Counted from the stretch's first letter, positions 45,302 through 60,779 are shown. The stretch: DNA of 64,000 bases from Coleophoma eucalyptorum (GCA_026120035.1 JALRME010000009.1:620001-684000); one strand, 5' to 3'. Translations and numbers: made by a program. Notes: a model not told the origin generated them from the sequence alone.

Positions 45302-46074
45302 ATTGACAGGAATGGAATTGTACCATAAGTTGCAGATGGATGAATACGTGTTGCATCAGGTTCACAGAGAATGTCAAACGGGAGAAGTCAATAATGTTAA
45401 GCGAGCAACCGAAGGTGAACTTCACTTGATAAACAAAGGGTGCTTTGGTAAAGTACAAAAGCCAGCCTTGTCCAAGATAATATTAAAAGGGCAGGTCTAT
45501 ACACTGGCATTACTATCTGACAATATTCTGTACACAAGACTCGGAAGACTTGCCTTTTGAGGTGAAGCTTAGGTGGAAACTTTGAGGCGATGATATGTAG
45601 CTAAACACAGCAACACAACCTCTGGCACACCATTTAAATATCCAATGGAGTAGATAAAGCTATGTTCGAGCTACTGACTAGATATACCATACCAAACTCC
45701 CCTGAGGTAGAACTGCAAAGCTGGGTGTTAAGTAACCTGGCCGTCAAATAAAATCAAAGCGCAATCACAACCTCGAGTTTTAGAGGGCACTATCAAACCA
45801 TGACCAGTAGAAAATTGGCTAAGGAAAACACAGCTTTAGATGTTTTCCCTATCAGCTAAGACTACTAAGTCTAGTCTATTTAAAAAAGACAAAGCAGATG
45901 ATGTGATAAAAACAGCTCACAGAATTGATCAATCACAACCATAGGTCTTGGGCCATGATCCAAGATCCACCATATTAACGCCATAACTGACACCATGCAT
46001 CATAACTCCATTCCTCTGCATGCTCAAGTATATTGCCGGGTATCCGCAGCCTAATGGACTGTTATCAGTTTTCC
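45302..46074. other. Intergenic, upstream of the F-box-like gene
   Basis: These 773 bp separate the F-box-like gene from the HAT2 stop codon. Nothing is recognised. A + strand frame overlapping the gene's 5' end (44877-45560) is treated as antisense shadow. Confidence 0.5.
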
Positions 46075-47748
<1,674 letters not shown>

Positions 47749-48259
47749 TATAGTGATTAGTGCCAGAGGAGGTTCGGGTAATAAGTTCCTGGTAAAGCTT
47801 GTCGATACAGAAGGAACTGGCTGGGCGCCAGGAAATGTTCGGTGCAAATGAAGGTCGAATTTCACGGCGTGTTGAAGCTGCTAAGACGCGCTGGTGCGCG
47901 TAAAGTGATCGCAAGGAATTACAGGGGTCTGTCAATGCTAGCCTCGCGAGCCTCGTTACGAGTTAGCGCAATTTGGTGTGTTCGACGTCAATACGCCTTC
48001 AGAGTCAGAGCCTTGCCTCCTAAAAGAACAAGAACATCACGATCACGACGGCCACTCACCACGAAGAGATTCAGGGGAAGTTGGAGGGACATCTACACGA
48101 GTAGAAGACGATAGAGAGTTACAATTACGAAACGAAGATAAAAGGGGTGACACTCTTTTCAATATTCAGAGCATTTGCGGTAACAGTGAAAGCTCATCAG
48201 AACACACGCCACCTACACCAGATCTGCAATCATAAAAACCTCCCAATCAAGCTGTAAAC
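47749..48259. promoter_or_regulatory. Divergent HAT2/XRN1 promoter region
   Basis: These 511 bp are the only upstream sequence for two housekeeping genes. Short overlapping open frames are present but not convincing. I see no TATA box or known site cluster. Confidence 0.45.
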
Positions 48260-51200
48260 ATGGGTGTTCCCAAGTTCTTCAGATGGTTGAGCGAGCGATA
48301 TCCTGCGATCTCTCAGTTGATCGCGGAGAATCGAATACCAGAGTTCGACTGCTTGTATTTGGATATGAATGGCATCATTCACAATTGCACGCACAAAGAT
48401 TCTGACGATGCGACATTTCGCATGACGGAAGAGCAGATGTTCATATCTATCTTCAATTACATTGAGCACTTGTACGGGAAAATCAAGCCGAAGCAGCTCT
48501 TTTTCATGGCAATAGATGGAGTTGCGCCTCGAGCGAAGATGAACCAACAGCGCGCGCGAAGATTTCGCACAGCACTAGATGTTGAGATCGCCCGTGACAA
48601 GGCAATTCGCGAAGGCAAGGAGATGCCCAAGGAGGAGGCATTCGATAGCAATGCGATTACACCAGGTACATAATTTTACTATTTCCTAATTTAACATAGC
48701 TAACCAGAGCAGGCACGGAATTCATGCACAAACTGACACAGCAATTGAAGTATTTCATCAACAAGAAAGTTTCAGAAGATGTGGACTGGCAAGGTGTCGA
48801 GATTGTTCTCTCTGGCCATGAGGTTCCAGGAGAAGGAGAACACAAGATCATGGAGTATATTCGACAGGCTAAGGCCCAGCCTGGCTATAACCCAAATGTG
48901 CGGCATTGCCTCTACGGTTTGGATGCCGATCTCATCATGTTGGGACTTCTCAGTCACGATCCACATTTTTGTTTGTTGCGCGAGGAGGTCACTTTCGGGC
49001 GACAAAGTAAGGCGAAGTCAAAGGAGTTGGAACACCAAAATTTCTATCTCATGCATCTTTGCATTGTAAGAGAATACTTGGAACTTGAATTTCAGGAGTT
49101 GACAGAGCCTGGAGTCCTAAAATTCCCATTTGATCTGGAGCGAGTCATCGACGATTTCATATTGATGGCATTTTTCGTTGGAAACGATTTCTTACCTAAC
49201 TTACCAAACCTGCACATTAACGAAGGTGCTCTTGCATTGATGTTCAAACTGTACAAAACTGTACTCCCCAAGCAGGAAGGATATATTAATGAGGGAGGAG
49301 TAATCAATATGCCTAGATTGGCAGCATTGCTAGATGAACTTCAGCACGTCGAATATCGATTCTTCGAGTCTGAGAGCTCAGATCAGAAATGGTTTAAGGG
49401 CAAACAAATGGCCAAGGAAGATGTTATGGTCAAGGGAAAGGCCAAAGGAAAGGTGGTCATGACCACAGCACAGAAAGAAGTCTGGAAGCAGGTAAAGACC
49501 TACGTGAACGCGCGTTCATTGGAACCGCTTGAACTTTCTCCAAAACTTCCAGCAGCGGATAGAAAATTTGTCGAAGAACTTGCCGATAGTCTTCATTTGC
49601 AATGGAAGACTGTGGCAGATGACAATGGAGAACGACACATGCAACTCTCATTTCCAGAGAAGATGGAGTTGGATGATGAGGATGAGGAGGACGAAGAATC
49701 GCAGCTTGCTATCCTGCGGGTTGTTAAACAGTACGATAACGCCCAGGTATTAGATGTCACCAAAGAAATGGCCCAAGCAGAAATGAACCAAAAGTATGAG
49801 GAAAAATTCCAGGAATGGAAGGACAAATACTATGAGGGCAAGTTTGAGTGGAACCGCAAGAATGAGGTGGAGTTGACTAAGCTGTGTGAAAATTACGTGC
49901 AAGGCTTGCAATGGGTGCTGTATTACTACTACAGGGGAATTGTGTCTTGGCCATGGTATTACGCATACCATTACTCACCAATGATCTCTGGTAAGCTCTC
50001 ATTTCTCGATACCGAAAGACAAAGCTAATAGATCATAGATGTTGTCAAAGGATTGAATGCAGATGTCAATTTCAAGCTCGGGCAGCCATTCCACCCCTAC
50101 GAGCAACTCATGGGAGTCTTGCCCGACAGGAGTAAGAAGATTGTGCCTACTGTCTACCACGATCTTATGACTGATCCCAAATCACCTATCATTGACTTTT
50201 ACCCACGAGACTTCGAACTCGATATGAACGGCAAGAAGATGGAATGGGAGGCAGTTGTGAAGATTCCCTTCATTGATCAGGATCGCCTACTTGCTGCCAT
50301 GGCTCCTAAGAATAAGCTGCTTAGTCCAGACGAGAAGATGCGAAATGAGTTTGGTGTACCTTTGAAGTTCACTTTCGATCCCGATGTTGACTACCAATAT
50401 CCCTCCTCTTTGGTTGGCGTCTTCCCTGATATCCCTCATTGCCGATGTATTGAGAATATCTTCGATCTCCCTACTGTTGAAGGTCTTGATTTCCATACTG
50501 GTCTAATGGAAGGTGTCAAACTTCGTGAGGCAGCTCTTGCTGGCTTTCCTAGCTTGGCAACTTTACCATATAATGCAGCATTGGGTTTCCATGGCGTCAA
50601 TGTTTTCCAACAAGATAGCCGTAACGAGAGCATGGTTGTCACTATCGAGGATACTGAATCACGTACAAAGATTCAACGCGCTATTGATCGCCTTGGTGCA
50701 CGCGTGCACGTTGGGTATCCATTCCTGACTGAAGCAAAAATTGTCAGAGTCTCAGATGAGCTTTTTGACTACATTCTTCCCGAGGATGGATCAGCACATC
50801 CAGTGCAACAACATCATGGTCCTCGGGAAATTGACATGTGGAAGAAGAAAGCTGAGAGAATCGAAAGCGTCTATAGCAAGCGCCTTGGCATCATTATTGG
50901 CCCAGTTGAGTCAATCGTGCATGTAGAAATGCTGAAGGGTTTGAAGAAGACCGATGACGGGGCCACTGTCAAGGAATATGCGGTCCAACATGGCACAGAG
51001 ACCGACTATGCTACTCAGGTAGTTGTCGACGAGGTCATCAGTGAAGACCAGCGCTTCTTAGAGAAGGCTGCTGTGTCTATTGAAGAGGAATTCCCTCTTG
51101 GCTCGCGAGCATTTTTCCTTGGAGAATTCAACTACGGTCGTCCACTTCAAGTTCAAGGACATCACGACAATAAGGCCGAAATTTGGCTTTCTACTGTGAA

Positions 51201-52578
51201 GGGGAAGGAGCCAGACTTTGGTCTGGAAATTGTTAGAAAAGCTCAGAGCGAGAATAGCTACATACCATCGTACACAGTCGCCAAGATGTTGCAGCTTCAT
51301 CCTTTGGTACTCAGCAAGATCACATCATCCTTCTCAGTTTCCGCGATTGGTCAGATGCGACTCAATTTAGGCCTCAACCTGAAGTTCGAGTCTAAGAAGT
51401 TGAAGGTTCTTGGTTACTCTCGTCGTAGCGACAACGGTTGGGAGTTCAGTCCAAAAGCAATCGAGCTTTTGAGCCAGTACATGACAAAATTCCCCGAATT
51501 CATCGCTGGTATTCAACGCAAACCTCAGGGTAATGAGTATGATGAGACCGACTTTTACCCCAAGGAGATTGCCTCCACGAAGATCAAGGAAATCGTAGCA
51601 TGGCTCAAGACGATTGAGTCTAAGCATTTCGAGAAAGTACCACTTGATGCTGCTCAACTTGATTCAGATGTAGTCATGGCTATTGAGCAGGCTGCGGACC
51701 AGATTCTAGCAAAGACAGGTCCTGACGCTGTAGGCTTCAAGAAGTTGAAGGGAGTTCCCAGAAATGCTCTTATGAAGCCTTCTGATGCTGAGCATCGTCT
51801 TGGAAATCAACATTTCCGTCTCGGTGATCGGGTCGTCTATGTCCAAGATTCAGGACGTGTCCCTATTGCAACGCGCGGTACAGTCGTTGGCATCAGTCGT
51901 ACACCACGCACAGTCCTCCTGGACGTGGTCTTCGATTTAACTTTCATGAGCGGTACTTCGCTCGGAGATCGATGCTCGCCATTCCGTGGATCTACTGTTC
52001 CAATCACTTCCGTCCTCAACTTGAGTAACAAGCAGGTTGAGGCCAGTTCTAAAGCTGCTGCTGAAAAGCGGCCAGCTTCAACCTCAACACCCTTAACTCT
52101 GAATGGGCACAAGGGTCAAAATGGTTATGGGCCACCAGGCGGGCCAGGCGGAAGAGGCCAATTCCGCGAAGCTGGTGCTCCACCTGCTCTGCGTGGTTCA
52201 TTCCGTGGCGCCGTCACAGGCCAGCAGAATGGATTCAGAGGTAGTGGGACTAGAGGACGCGGGCGTGGTGGAATAACGGCTGACGTAAACGCTCAACCAG
52301 CTGTCCACAGCAGTATGGCACTGCGTGATCCGGCTATTATCCAGCAAGGCATACCGAAAGGAGGCTTAAACGGTACACGTGGTAGAGGTGGTTTCAGAGG
52401 TCGAGGGAATGGAGCACCTCAAGCTCCGCAGAACTATAATGCTATGCCTCCACCAGCAAGCCTAGACAATCAGCGTGGAGGTCGAGGCCGTGGAGGGTTT
52501 CGAGGCCGCGGTCGTGGCGGGGCCCATCGAGGCCGAGGTGGTGCCACTACCCAACCAATTCCACCTCCTCAATCCTAG
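48260..52578 (+). CDS. XRN1: XRN1/KEM1 cytoplasmic 5'-3' exoribonuclease
   Basis: Exons are 48260-48665, 48713-49990 and 50039-52578, giving 1407 residues. XRN1 degrades decapped mRNA from the 5' end in the cytoplasm and P-bodies. The start MGVPKFFRWLSERYP is invariant in the family. Metal-binding active-site motifs are YLDMNGIIHNC, GEGEHKIMEY, LYGLDADLIMLGLLSHD and FFVGNDFLPNLP. The PAZ/Tudor-like and winged-helix region lies in the central part, and an SH3-like stretch (RLGDRVVYVQDSGRVPIATRGTVVG) near residue 1160. The last 200 residues are RGG/GRG-rich, as in filamentous-fungal XRN1. The length separates it from the nuclear XRN2/RAT1 (about 1000 residues). Confidence 0.96.
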
Positions 52579-54195
52579 ATATCCTACTAACACGGTGTGG
52601 TTTTCGAATTCAGCGCAAACAAGGACTGATGATTGGATGATTGATGAACACTGATGATGAGCATTGGTTTTTTCTTCACTTAAGTTTACTTCATCTTGGA
52701 ACGATCTGCACTACTTCGTTTATCATACATGGAATTGGTTGTCGAGTGGGCTTTCTCTATTTGAATGAAGACTCATGAATCAAAATGGGATTAACAGGCA
52801 AAGAAGCACATGGCGTATAACATGGATTGGAAAAGCGTAAGCGATGGTGATGGTTTGATTTTAGTCCAAGGATTGATCGGATGTGATATAGCAGACTAGA
52901 AGGCAGAACCGTGGGCTGCTTTTGCCTTTTCTACTGTATTTCTTCACTCATACCAGATTACCCCCCATAGATAATCAATGCTGTTGCTTTACTACTAGTC
53001 TTTGATGCTGTGCCCTCCCCTTAGCCGTCTCTTTTAAATCATGTCTCACTGCAGCCTGGTTAATCAAAATAGGACAACTGCTCTCGATGATGAATAGATT
53101 CTTTATAAATAGATAGAACGAGAAAGAAGAAAGATCAGGAGATTGAGAAAAAGAGACAACAAAAAAGGAAAACACCTCCAACCCCTTCGCTAAGGTCGAA
53201 TTTACATGATCCATTCCTCCGTCCGTACATCCCATGCCATGCTGTTGTTATACCATGCTATTGCTATGCCGAAATGCCATGCCTGCTTTGTGTGCGTCTT
53301 GTGTTTGCGAAGTAGGTGCGAGTGCGTGAGTGAGGGGGCGTGAGATCCAACTCCGGAGTTGGAAGTGAAGATAAAGACGAAATGATATGTGGACATTATG
53401 GCAATTCTCAAGCTCAACAGAAAAAGCAGAACGCAGAACGTAGAAAAAGCAGATAGATAGATGGTTTTAGGAAACAAGATAGCAACAGTAGCGGTAGTAG
53501 AAGAGAAATATGACAAGGAGCTCGGAGAAGCAAAGAAATGCAGCAGAACCCAAGGACGGGAAGGACCTGAAACGAAGATTTTTGTTACAAAAACCCAAAT
53601 TCCAGCCAGCCACCCAGAACCCCAACACCCCCAAAGATTTCACTCCCTTTCGCTATGCACCGAGCAACCAGCACCAGCAAAGCAACCCGCAGCATACACA
53701 CAACCGTCCCCATCTACCCATCCACCGACCCATCCCTGCTATTCTTCCTTCCTCCCATCGAAAAGCCAGCCAAATGCCCAAAGCCACAAAGTCAAAGATG
53801 GAGACAGACAGACAGACACATACACGCACCCCACCTTTGCTATCCAGAGACCAGAACCATCCGCATTAAAGAACTCCGCGCCCCTTGCGACAAGAACCAT
53901 TATCGACGATCGCTTCAACCAGATTTTTGTCCCTTTGTGCTTTTCTGTATCCCTCCTTATGTATCAAACCCAATCTTATAAACCATGGCCATGAACACTT
54001 TGAAACCACATTTGCAGCGACCGACCCGCCAACTATTCCCATATACTCAAAAATAACCCGCATGTATCTTTCAAAACAAAGTCTTCGGAAAACCCACTCC
54101 ATTCACATGGTATTTCGAACTCCGAAGCCGTCCTGAAATATATTATACATCGTGAAGAGAAGGGAGCCGTCCAGTATTACACTTTAAATTCGAAC
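52579..54195. other. 1.6-kb convergent intergenic region
   Basis: It lies between the 3' ends of XRN1 and the NRP1-like gene. A 177-codon frame (53461-53994) is low-complexity proline/threonine/serine and has no supporting features. No other structure is seen. Confidence 0.5.
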
Positions 54196-56420
54196 CTAGG
54201 CAGGGGACTTGCTGGGGGCGTGAGCAGCAGATCCTCCATTTTGTCTCGCGTCTCCAGATCCCATGCTTAGGTTTCCAATGCCGCTGCTCAGGAACGCAAA
54301 TGGATCACTTTCTTGCTGGTTGGAATAGAAGCTATTGGGTCCGGCTGAAGCTGGGCCGTTGCTTGCAGACTGGAAAGCAGCCTCAGCGGCTCGGCTATCA
54401 AAAGGGCCAGCAGAGTGGCTTCCACCAGCAGGACCACCGAAGTGAGTGTTGAGAGAAGGATATGGTCCTGTGGAAGCACCCAATCCAGATGGAAGAGCGT
54501 AGGTAGATGGAGGTCCTCCGAAGTGTTGGCCACCATAGTTCGAGTTGAATCCACCTGCAGCAGATGCGAATGGTCCAGGGCCTGGGGTACCGGCAAAGGA
54601 GCCAGGACCACCTCCATAGCTAGATGGAGCATCCATTGGAGACGGGTAGCCAGAATCCGCAACAACGGCAGCTCCAGCGCGAGAAGCACCGCAACGCAAG
54701 CAGCTAACGTTCTTAGCAAAGTTGTGGTAACCACACCCTTCTGATCCACACTTCCAATCTCCCGCTCTGAATGGCACAACACCTCCACTGCCTCCCATTC
54801 GTCCACCACCGTGACCACCCATACCACCGTGGTGACCCATATGCTGTGGAGGTGGCATCATGGCTGGTGGGCCATAACCGTAACCTCCACCATAACCTCC
54901 CATAGCATCGCCACTAGGACCCGCACTCATTGCTGGGAAGGAGCATCGGAAACAAGCCGTACGACGCTGGAAGTTGGAGAAGCCACATGATGGGCAGGTC
55001 CAGTCTCCAGGACGAGGGCGGTTCTTGCTGGGTGGGAATGGAGTAAGGATTTCAGCAGCACGATCAAGGACGCGGCTAGAGGATGGGGAGACTTCGATTG
55101 CTTTCTCGTTGAGAGCACGTCCGTTCATGCAAAGACTTTCAGCGGCCTGCATTGGAGTTAGAGAACGAGCTCAAATAATAAAGAATTCTATAAGAATGCC
55201 CTGCTTCAACTGAAACACTTCTCGTAAACGAGTAGGACATATTTGCATGGTGCTGAGGCTATGCTGTGATGCTGCTTGCACAAATGCAGTAAAACAAGAA
55301 GCAACGTAAGGATAATGGGCTAACCTCTTCATGAGATGAGAATACGGCAAAGCCGGAGCCAGTTGGCTTGTGTTGGTCTGGAGTTCGGAGGGTCCAGAAG
55401 GCAATTGGGCGACCACCAAACTGGGTGAACCAGCTCTCGAGCTCAGATTGTGTGGTATCGTGAGGAAGACCGGCCATATGTAGCACTTTGCTGCGTTCAG
55501 ACAAGAAAGCCCTCACATCAGCACGAGCATCCATGGGTCGGGTAAGGACATCAGGATGCTCATGCGCAGGTTGAGACTTGCGAATCAAACCTCTCAGTAC
55601 CCGGGCAAGAGTGACAGCCTCCTCCATAGCACGACGGGGTGACGCTGGCGCCAAGGCTTGTAGGTGGAATGGCAAGTTGTGCTTGATGGGCGCACTGGCT
55701 TGTACTGGCTCGACCTCGAGGGCGGCACAGATGTTCGACAGCATGGAGGGACCGAATGGGAGGGACTCAGGGTGATGTTGTTGCCATCTTTGATACTCGG
55801 TTCGGAGGTCGAATGTGCGAGAGTGTTGGAGGTATGGTGGTAGCACAACAGCCTTGTCGCGGGCTTCGCGTGGAAGCTGGACGCGGAGGTCCCATGAGTC
55901 GAGTGTGACGAAGGAGAAGTCGAGGTTTTGAGATGTCAAGTGTTCGGAGGCGAAGGCATCGAAGCGGTTGATGGCATCACGGAACGTTCCTGCATTGCGA
56001 ACATGTTCCCAAGTGAGAGTTGTCAAGCTCGCTAAAACACCGAATTAGCAAGAGCGTGCAGCGGCGAGTGATGGAAGGAAAGGTGTTCATGAAGTTCGAA
56101 ATTTTTTCTAGCGGCGGCAGCAGCAGCTGAGGTTTGGCACTTACTGCACAGCGGAGTAATGGGGGTATTGATGGGCTTGACGAGCACGCTTTCGCGGTGG
56201 AGCTTCAGAAGTTGTTTAGTACAGTGCCTTGAGAATTGACCATGCTGGACGCGGAGCTCACCTCGTCACAGCTCTTTGCATCGAGGAGAATCCAACCAAG
56301 CTCTATCACCTCCGCCGAATCCTTCGTCACGTATACTCCATGCTCATCACAGGTGGTGGCCACATGGATAACAACGTATCGGTCCAAATTGCCCTGCTGG
56401 GACTGCGTAGTAGAGGACAT
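54196..56420 (-). CDS. NRP1: NRP1-like RNA-binding protein (exonuclease-like fold, RRM, two RanBP2 zinc fingers)
   Basis: Minus-strand exons are 56420-56262, 56202-56145, 56031-55325 and 55146-54196, giving 624 residues. The third intron is long (178 nt). Residues 8-90 follow a DEDDh exonuclease pattern (YVVIHVATTCDEHG, EVIELGWILLDAKSCDE, PLCTSLTTLTWEHV), but the DxE pair is replaced by H and A, so nuclease activity is unlikely. An RRM lies at about 250-325 (KVLHMAGLPHDTTQSELESWF, GSGFAVFSSHEE). Two RanBP2-type zinc fingers follow: PGDWTCPSCGFSNFQRRTACFRC split by its spacing, and AGDWKCGSEGCGYHNFAKNVSCLRC. The rest is Gly/Ser-rich and disordered. Yeast Nrp1 has a related arrangement and joins stress granules. 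A role in mRNA binding is inferred. Confidence 0.85.
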
Positions 56421-58039
56421 CGTGGGTGATGTTCGAAGTGCAGAAAGACAGCAGTGGGAGGATTCTGGAGGAGTGAGGAGGTGGTGATGTTGACTGAAAG
56501 CTCCTAGCGTGAAAGGAGACAGGAGGCGGCAAAGAAGCAAGCTACGCGGGATGGGGTCAAAGGGATTGGCAGGTGAAGAAGGGCAGACCTATACGGTATC
56601 AATAGCTGCAAATTAAATGTACAACCTTTCTTTCGCCTCGCGGTCGTCGTGGTGAGGGAAAGGAGACGAGGTGGAGAATCATTTCACAGAGTAAATTGGC
56701 TACAAGGGTTTCCAGGTTCTTAACGAACCTGAATTAGGCGAACGAGCAAACTTGATACTACGCAGACATTTGGAAACGACGGCGACAGACATTCTTCAGT
56801 CCCGAGAAGAGATACGGCATGTGTGCAAGAGATCAATCACCATCTCGAAGGTTTGTTGCGGTTTCATCCGCCGCCGCATCCTGAATGTCTTGCAATAATC
56901 ACGGCCACCGCCGCCGTGGTGTCGAGCAGGGACAAAAGGGGCTGCTCATGAACTCCAGCCGGGTCGGCTCTCATAGATACTCTTCTAGGTAAGGTCATGA
57001 AAGGTGATGACCTGACCTGACATGACTTACCTTATAAATGACCACTATATACCGAGTTGCTTGGGGTCGTTTTACGTCGGGAATTTATGTTCGATAAGTC
57101 GTCTAGCGGGTAAGCAACGGCTGACTTTCTGGTGCTGTGATGGCGACAAAGATGGGTCGCAGCCGGGGACAGAACGACGGTGATAGGGTGCGGGCTCGTC
57201 GTCCGGTGCCGGGGAAGCGGCGTGGGTGGTCGAGATACTGCAATTCCTCTCCATGTACGCAGCATTCTGTACCGTCAGGTAGCTATCGCGACCACTTCTC
57301 GCCATCCCTTATACACTTTGTACCTTATTTATACCTTATATCCGATACCTATCTACCCTGCCCTCCGCTATCCGACCCTGCCCTACCTTACGAGTTGGAT
57401 ACCGGCCGTATATAGAGTTACCCTCGACCCTCGGTGTTCGTCACCACTTCTTCCCTCCTCCGCAAGCTTGTTTCAGATTGCCGTTCGCGATCAACCACCC
57501 CCCATCACGCGTTTATGACAGAATCAAATACGCCTCATTGCACAGGACCAGTCTTGTTCTAAGTCTTCTTCCGTGTTCATTCGCGTCCTCATACATGCAT
57601 ATGTCTGCACATGTATGCACGACCACACTTCTATCTACAACAGAGCACAACCAACCGGCTCCAGCGCCCGGGCCACACGAAATCAGATGAACCCCTTCCG
57701 CCCCTTCAACCTGCGTCAAACAATAGGAAATCGAGTCTTCGCCATGCCGCCGGAACTGATATATGTATACCCAAAGCCCTTCCATCCCATCCGTATTCCT
57801 GCCCATGATCCCGCGCGCGTAAAACCCGAAAGATAAAAATAAAAATATAAGACCCGCAGAAGAGAAAGCAAAACTTGATGAACGCCCTCCCAATGCAATG
57901 CAATTATGCCTGTGGAATCCCCCATCTGTAATATACTGGGGCCCAAACCCCATGATTAAGAACCGAGAAGGGAAAAGCACGCCGTACCAATGCCAATGCT
58001 ATGCTGCCATAATTCACTTCCTCTCTATTTTCGTTCATT
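56421..58039. other. 1.6-kb intergenic, NRP1 upstream side
   Basis: It contains the NRP1-like promoter and the 3' flank of the phosphatase gene. Around 57319-57395 the sequence is a pyrimidine-rich run of TACC/CCCTG words. Open frames here are short and unconvincing. Confidence 0.5.
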
Positions 58040-60779
58040 CTATGATGGTCTCCCATCCATGAGTGCGCCCACGTCGCTACCACTGCGGTCTCTGCTGGAC
58101 TTTCCAGCTCCAGAGTGTTGCTGACCAACCCATTCTAGAATTGTCTCATAACAAAGCACGTACTGCCGTAGGCTTTGTACCATGCTGAGTCGCTGACCTC
58201 GGAAGTCTTCCACCGTCTTTTCTACCAAGTCAAGCTCGGGGTCGAACAACCAGTCGTCGCGGATTTCAGGTGATTTCACTTCTTTGCTCATGTAATCGAG
58301 ACCTGATGACATACCTTCCATGGGAGTGACACCAGATCTTGACTCCTTCCGCTGCCGTTTCAGCATGTCTATGACTGCGTCGACCGTGCAGAATGTTCCA
58401 GTGCGGCCACATCCAGCGCTACAGTGGACAAGGATTGGCCGAGTATTGCTGTCAGACTCAGGCTCGTCGCTCCGAGGTGATTGTGTTGACGACGAAGCTG
58501 TACGTTGCATCAGGTTGCTGAGCTCAACCAAGCTGAGAAGCTGTCGTGGGTTGGCCGGCGCACCAAAATCAGGCCAAGAAGAATAGTGGATTTGCGTAAT
58601 TTCTCGCATAGGAGAGAATGGATGTGATGAATGGGAGAGCGTAAACTTCCGGACGACCGCGTGGGGCTGTTCCGCTGCAATGGGGACGGGTGCCGTTTCT
58701 GCAGTAGTGTTCGCCCGGCGCCGTCCAGAATCTCGCCGCTCCTTTTCAGCTGCAGTTCGATGTTTGTTGGGCTCAAGAGAAACCTTCTTTTCTGAAAGAT
58801 TTTTCAGCTTCATGGGGCCATATTCTTTATCCGACCAGTATGGGTGACATTTCAATTGTCCTCCTTCAGATTCGGCGGTGAGCATAACAATCACACGAAC
58901 ATCATGGTCCCAGATGACACTCCAGAAATCCTGCTCATGATTAGTAAAATATACCAAGCAGAGTCGACTTTAAGCTTACCTCAAAGGTTGCTGGCAAAGG
59001 ACCTTGTGATGCAATGTATCGCTTGTTACTGCGCGATGCTTTGATGTGGCTCGCGTTCACATAATCGCAAGCTCCTTCGGGACGGCCTTGCAGTCTCACT
59101 CTGGCATGCTCAAAGGGCCATATGTTGTTGTATCTGTTCTTGCCACCCTTCTCGATACCTGCAATCTGCACGTCATTGGAGCCTATAACTGAATCCCCAT
59201 ACGACACGCCACTAGAGAGAGCTTTGCTCATTCTAGCTTGTTCGTCCAGCTCCAAATGAAGGAATTTGTCGGATACCCTCTTCCCATGGTCCTCAGTCTC
59301 TGCAGCACTGGCCAACCAGGTTGGGAGGATTTTCTCCTTCACCCTGCCCAAATCCTCGGGAACTTTGACATCCATCTGTCCCACGCCACCAATCAAATCT
59401 TGATTCTGCCGAATATTGCTAAAGAACGGATTCGCTGCATTCTTGGTGGCTGGCATAACACAACCTCCAGCAACTGGAGCAACATCCGGCATTTTTGTGC
59501 CTAGAGAGAGGTTGATCTTAGTTGACGACTGAGCCTCTTGTGTTGATCGTTGATCAATCATCTGAGGGACAGACTTAGAGAATTCAGCAAAGCCACCTCG
59601 AAGAATGTAGCTATGGCCATGCCAGCCTTCATTGGTGAATTTCTTCAAGGTGTTAATCGCAGACACCGCATCCTTTTTCTCTGAGGAGAAGGCGTCATAT
59701 CCGATAATATACTTGGCCGAGCTCCATTTCGAAAACCTAGCCTTCTCCGCCTCATTTGTGAATGTATCTTGTAATTTTTGCAAGTTGAACGACGGTCGTT
59801 TCAATAAGGTAGTAGGAATGCAGAGGTTCAAGGCATTCTGAATCCTTGACTGCGAAAATTGCGGAAATACTCTCAAATCTAGAAGCAAATAATCTGAATT
59901 AGGAACGGACACTATAATCTCCTTCAATTGAATTGCTGTAATCATCGCAGGTCCTTCTTCCAGGGATGGCGGGAGGGTATCCGCACGGTGATGGTTGTTA
60001 TGATTGCTATTCATGCGAGGCGAAGGTGGATCCGCCTTGTTATGAGGTAACGAGAGCCTCGGGTGTCTTTCCTCAAGATGTGAGAGTGCATTTCGGGTTG
60101 TTGGAGGGTTGAAGGGGGTTATATTTGCTGGAGATTGTTGTCTAGGAAGATCAAAGAATGACGGTGCGTTCATGCCCGCATCTAAACCACGTTTTGCGTC
60201 TAAAAAGAAACCACGTTGGGGGTCAACTTCTGAAGCGCCGGCACCCCCATCATGAAGTTTCGATTTTGGAGACGGTGGATTATTGTCTTGCGTAATTGAT
60301 CTTGTAGGTCTTCGTTCTGGTCTGGGCCGAATTGGGCCAGTACCAGGAGTCGATGCAAATTGTGACAAGTTCCCATGCGACAGGTTGAAGGCATTGTTAT
60401 TTTCTGACTGCCTGCGGAAGGCCTCAAAGTCCGGGTTTGCATCTAATGATATGTGCTTGGGAGTTGCTGCCCCAAAAGACTGTATCGACGATGTAGGAGT
60501 ACCCCAATTGTCCATAGGTCCAACACCTGAATCTCGAGGATCACTCGCCGGATCAACTATCAGACCGAAATAATTAGGACTAGGCGTTCGAACATCCGTG
60601 ATGGCACTAGGAGTACGCAAAGAAGCCATGTTGGGAGGCAGTGGTTGTCCAACAGATGCTGGAGGGGGTCGTGGAGCTGGAGTCGTTAAAGGAGTCGTCG
60701 TGGAGCGCTGTGGCTGCGAACTTGAGTGCTTGTGGGAATGCGAAGCCCTTGCTGGGGTTGGTCTTGGTTTGGTAAGCAT
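58040..60779 (-). CDS. Protein tyrosine phosphatase with rhodanese-like domain (Pyp/Ptp2-type)
   Basis: Minus-strand exons are 60779-58980 and 58930-58040, giving 896 residues. The N-terminal 280 residues are disordered (Pro/Ser/Asn). A rhodanese/Cdc25-like domain lies at about 285-410 (SDYLLLDLRVFPQFSQSRIQNALN; its active-site loop reads IIGYDAFSSEKKD without the catalytic Cys, so it should be a docking module). The PTP domain runs from about 510 to 870: NRYNNIWPFEHARVRL, DYVNASHIKA, SQGPLPATFEDFW, WPD loop HYSSWPDFGAP near 720, and P-loop VHCSAGCGRTGTF near 768. This resembles fission-yeast Pyp1/Pyp2 and budding-yeast Ptp2/Ptp3, which dephosphorylate stress MAP kinases. The first in-frame ATG is 60779; 154 open codons precede it without an ATG. 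Confidence 0.9.

Noticed and set aside
44877..45560. 227-codon plus-strand frame
   Set aside because: Mostly antisense to the F-box-like gene; Ser-rich mirror product with no family resemblance.
53461..53994. 177-codon open frame on the plus strand
   Set aside because: Proline/serine/threonine-rich low-complexity product, no recognisable domain, and located in the 3' flank between two convergent genes.
57513..57980. 155-codon minus-strand frame
   Set aside because: No domain, no start context, and several overlapping frames of similar length on both strands in the same intergenic DNA.
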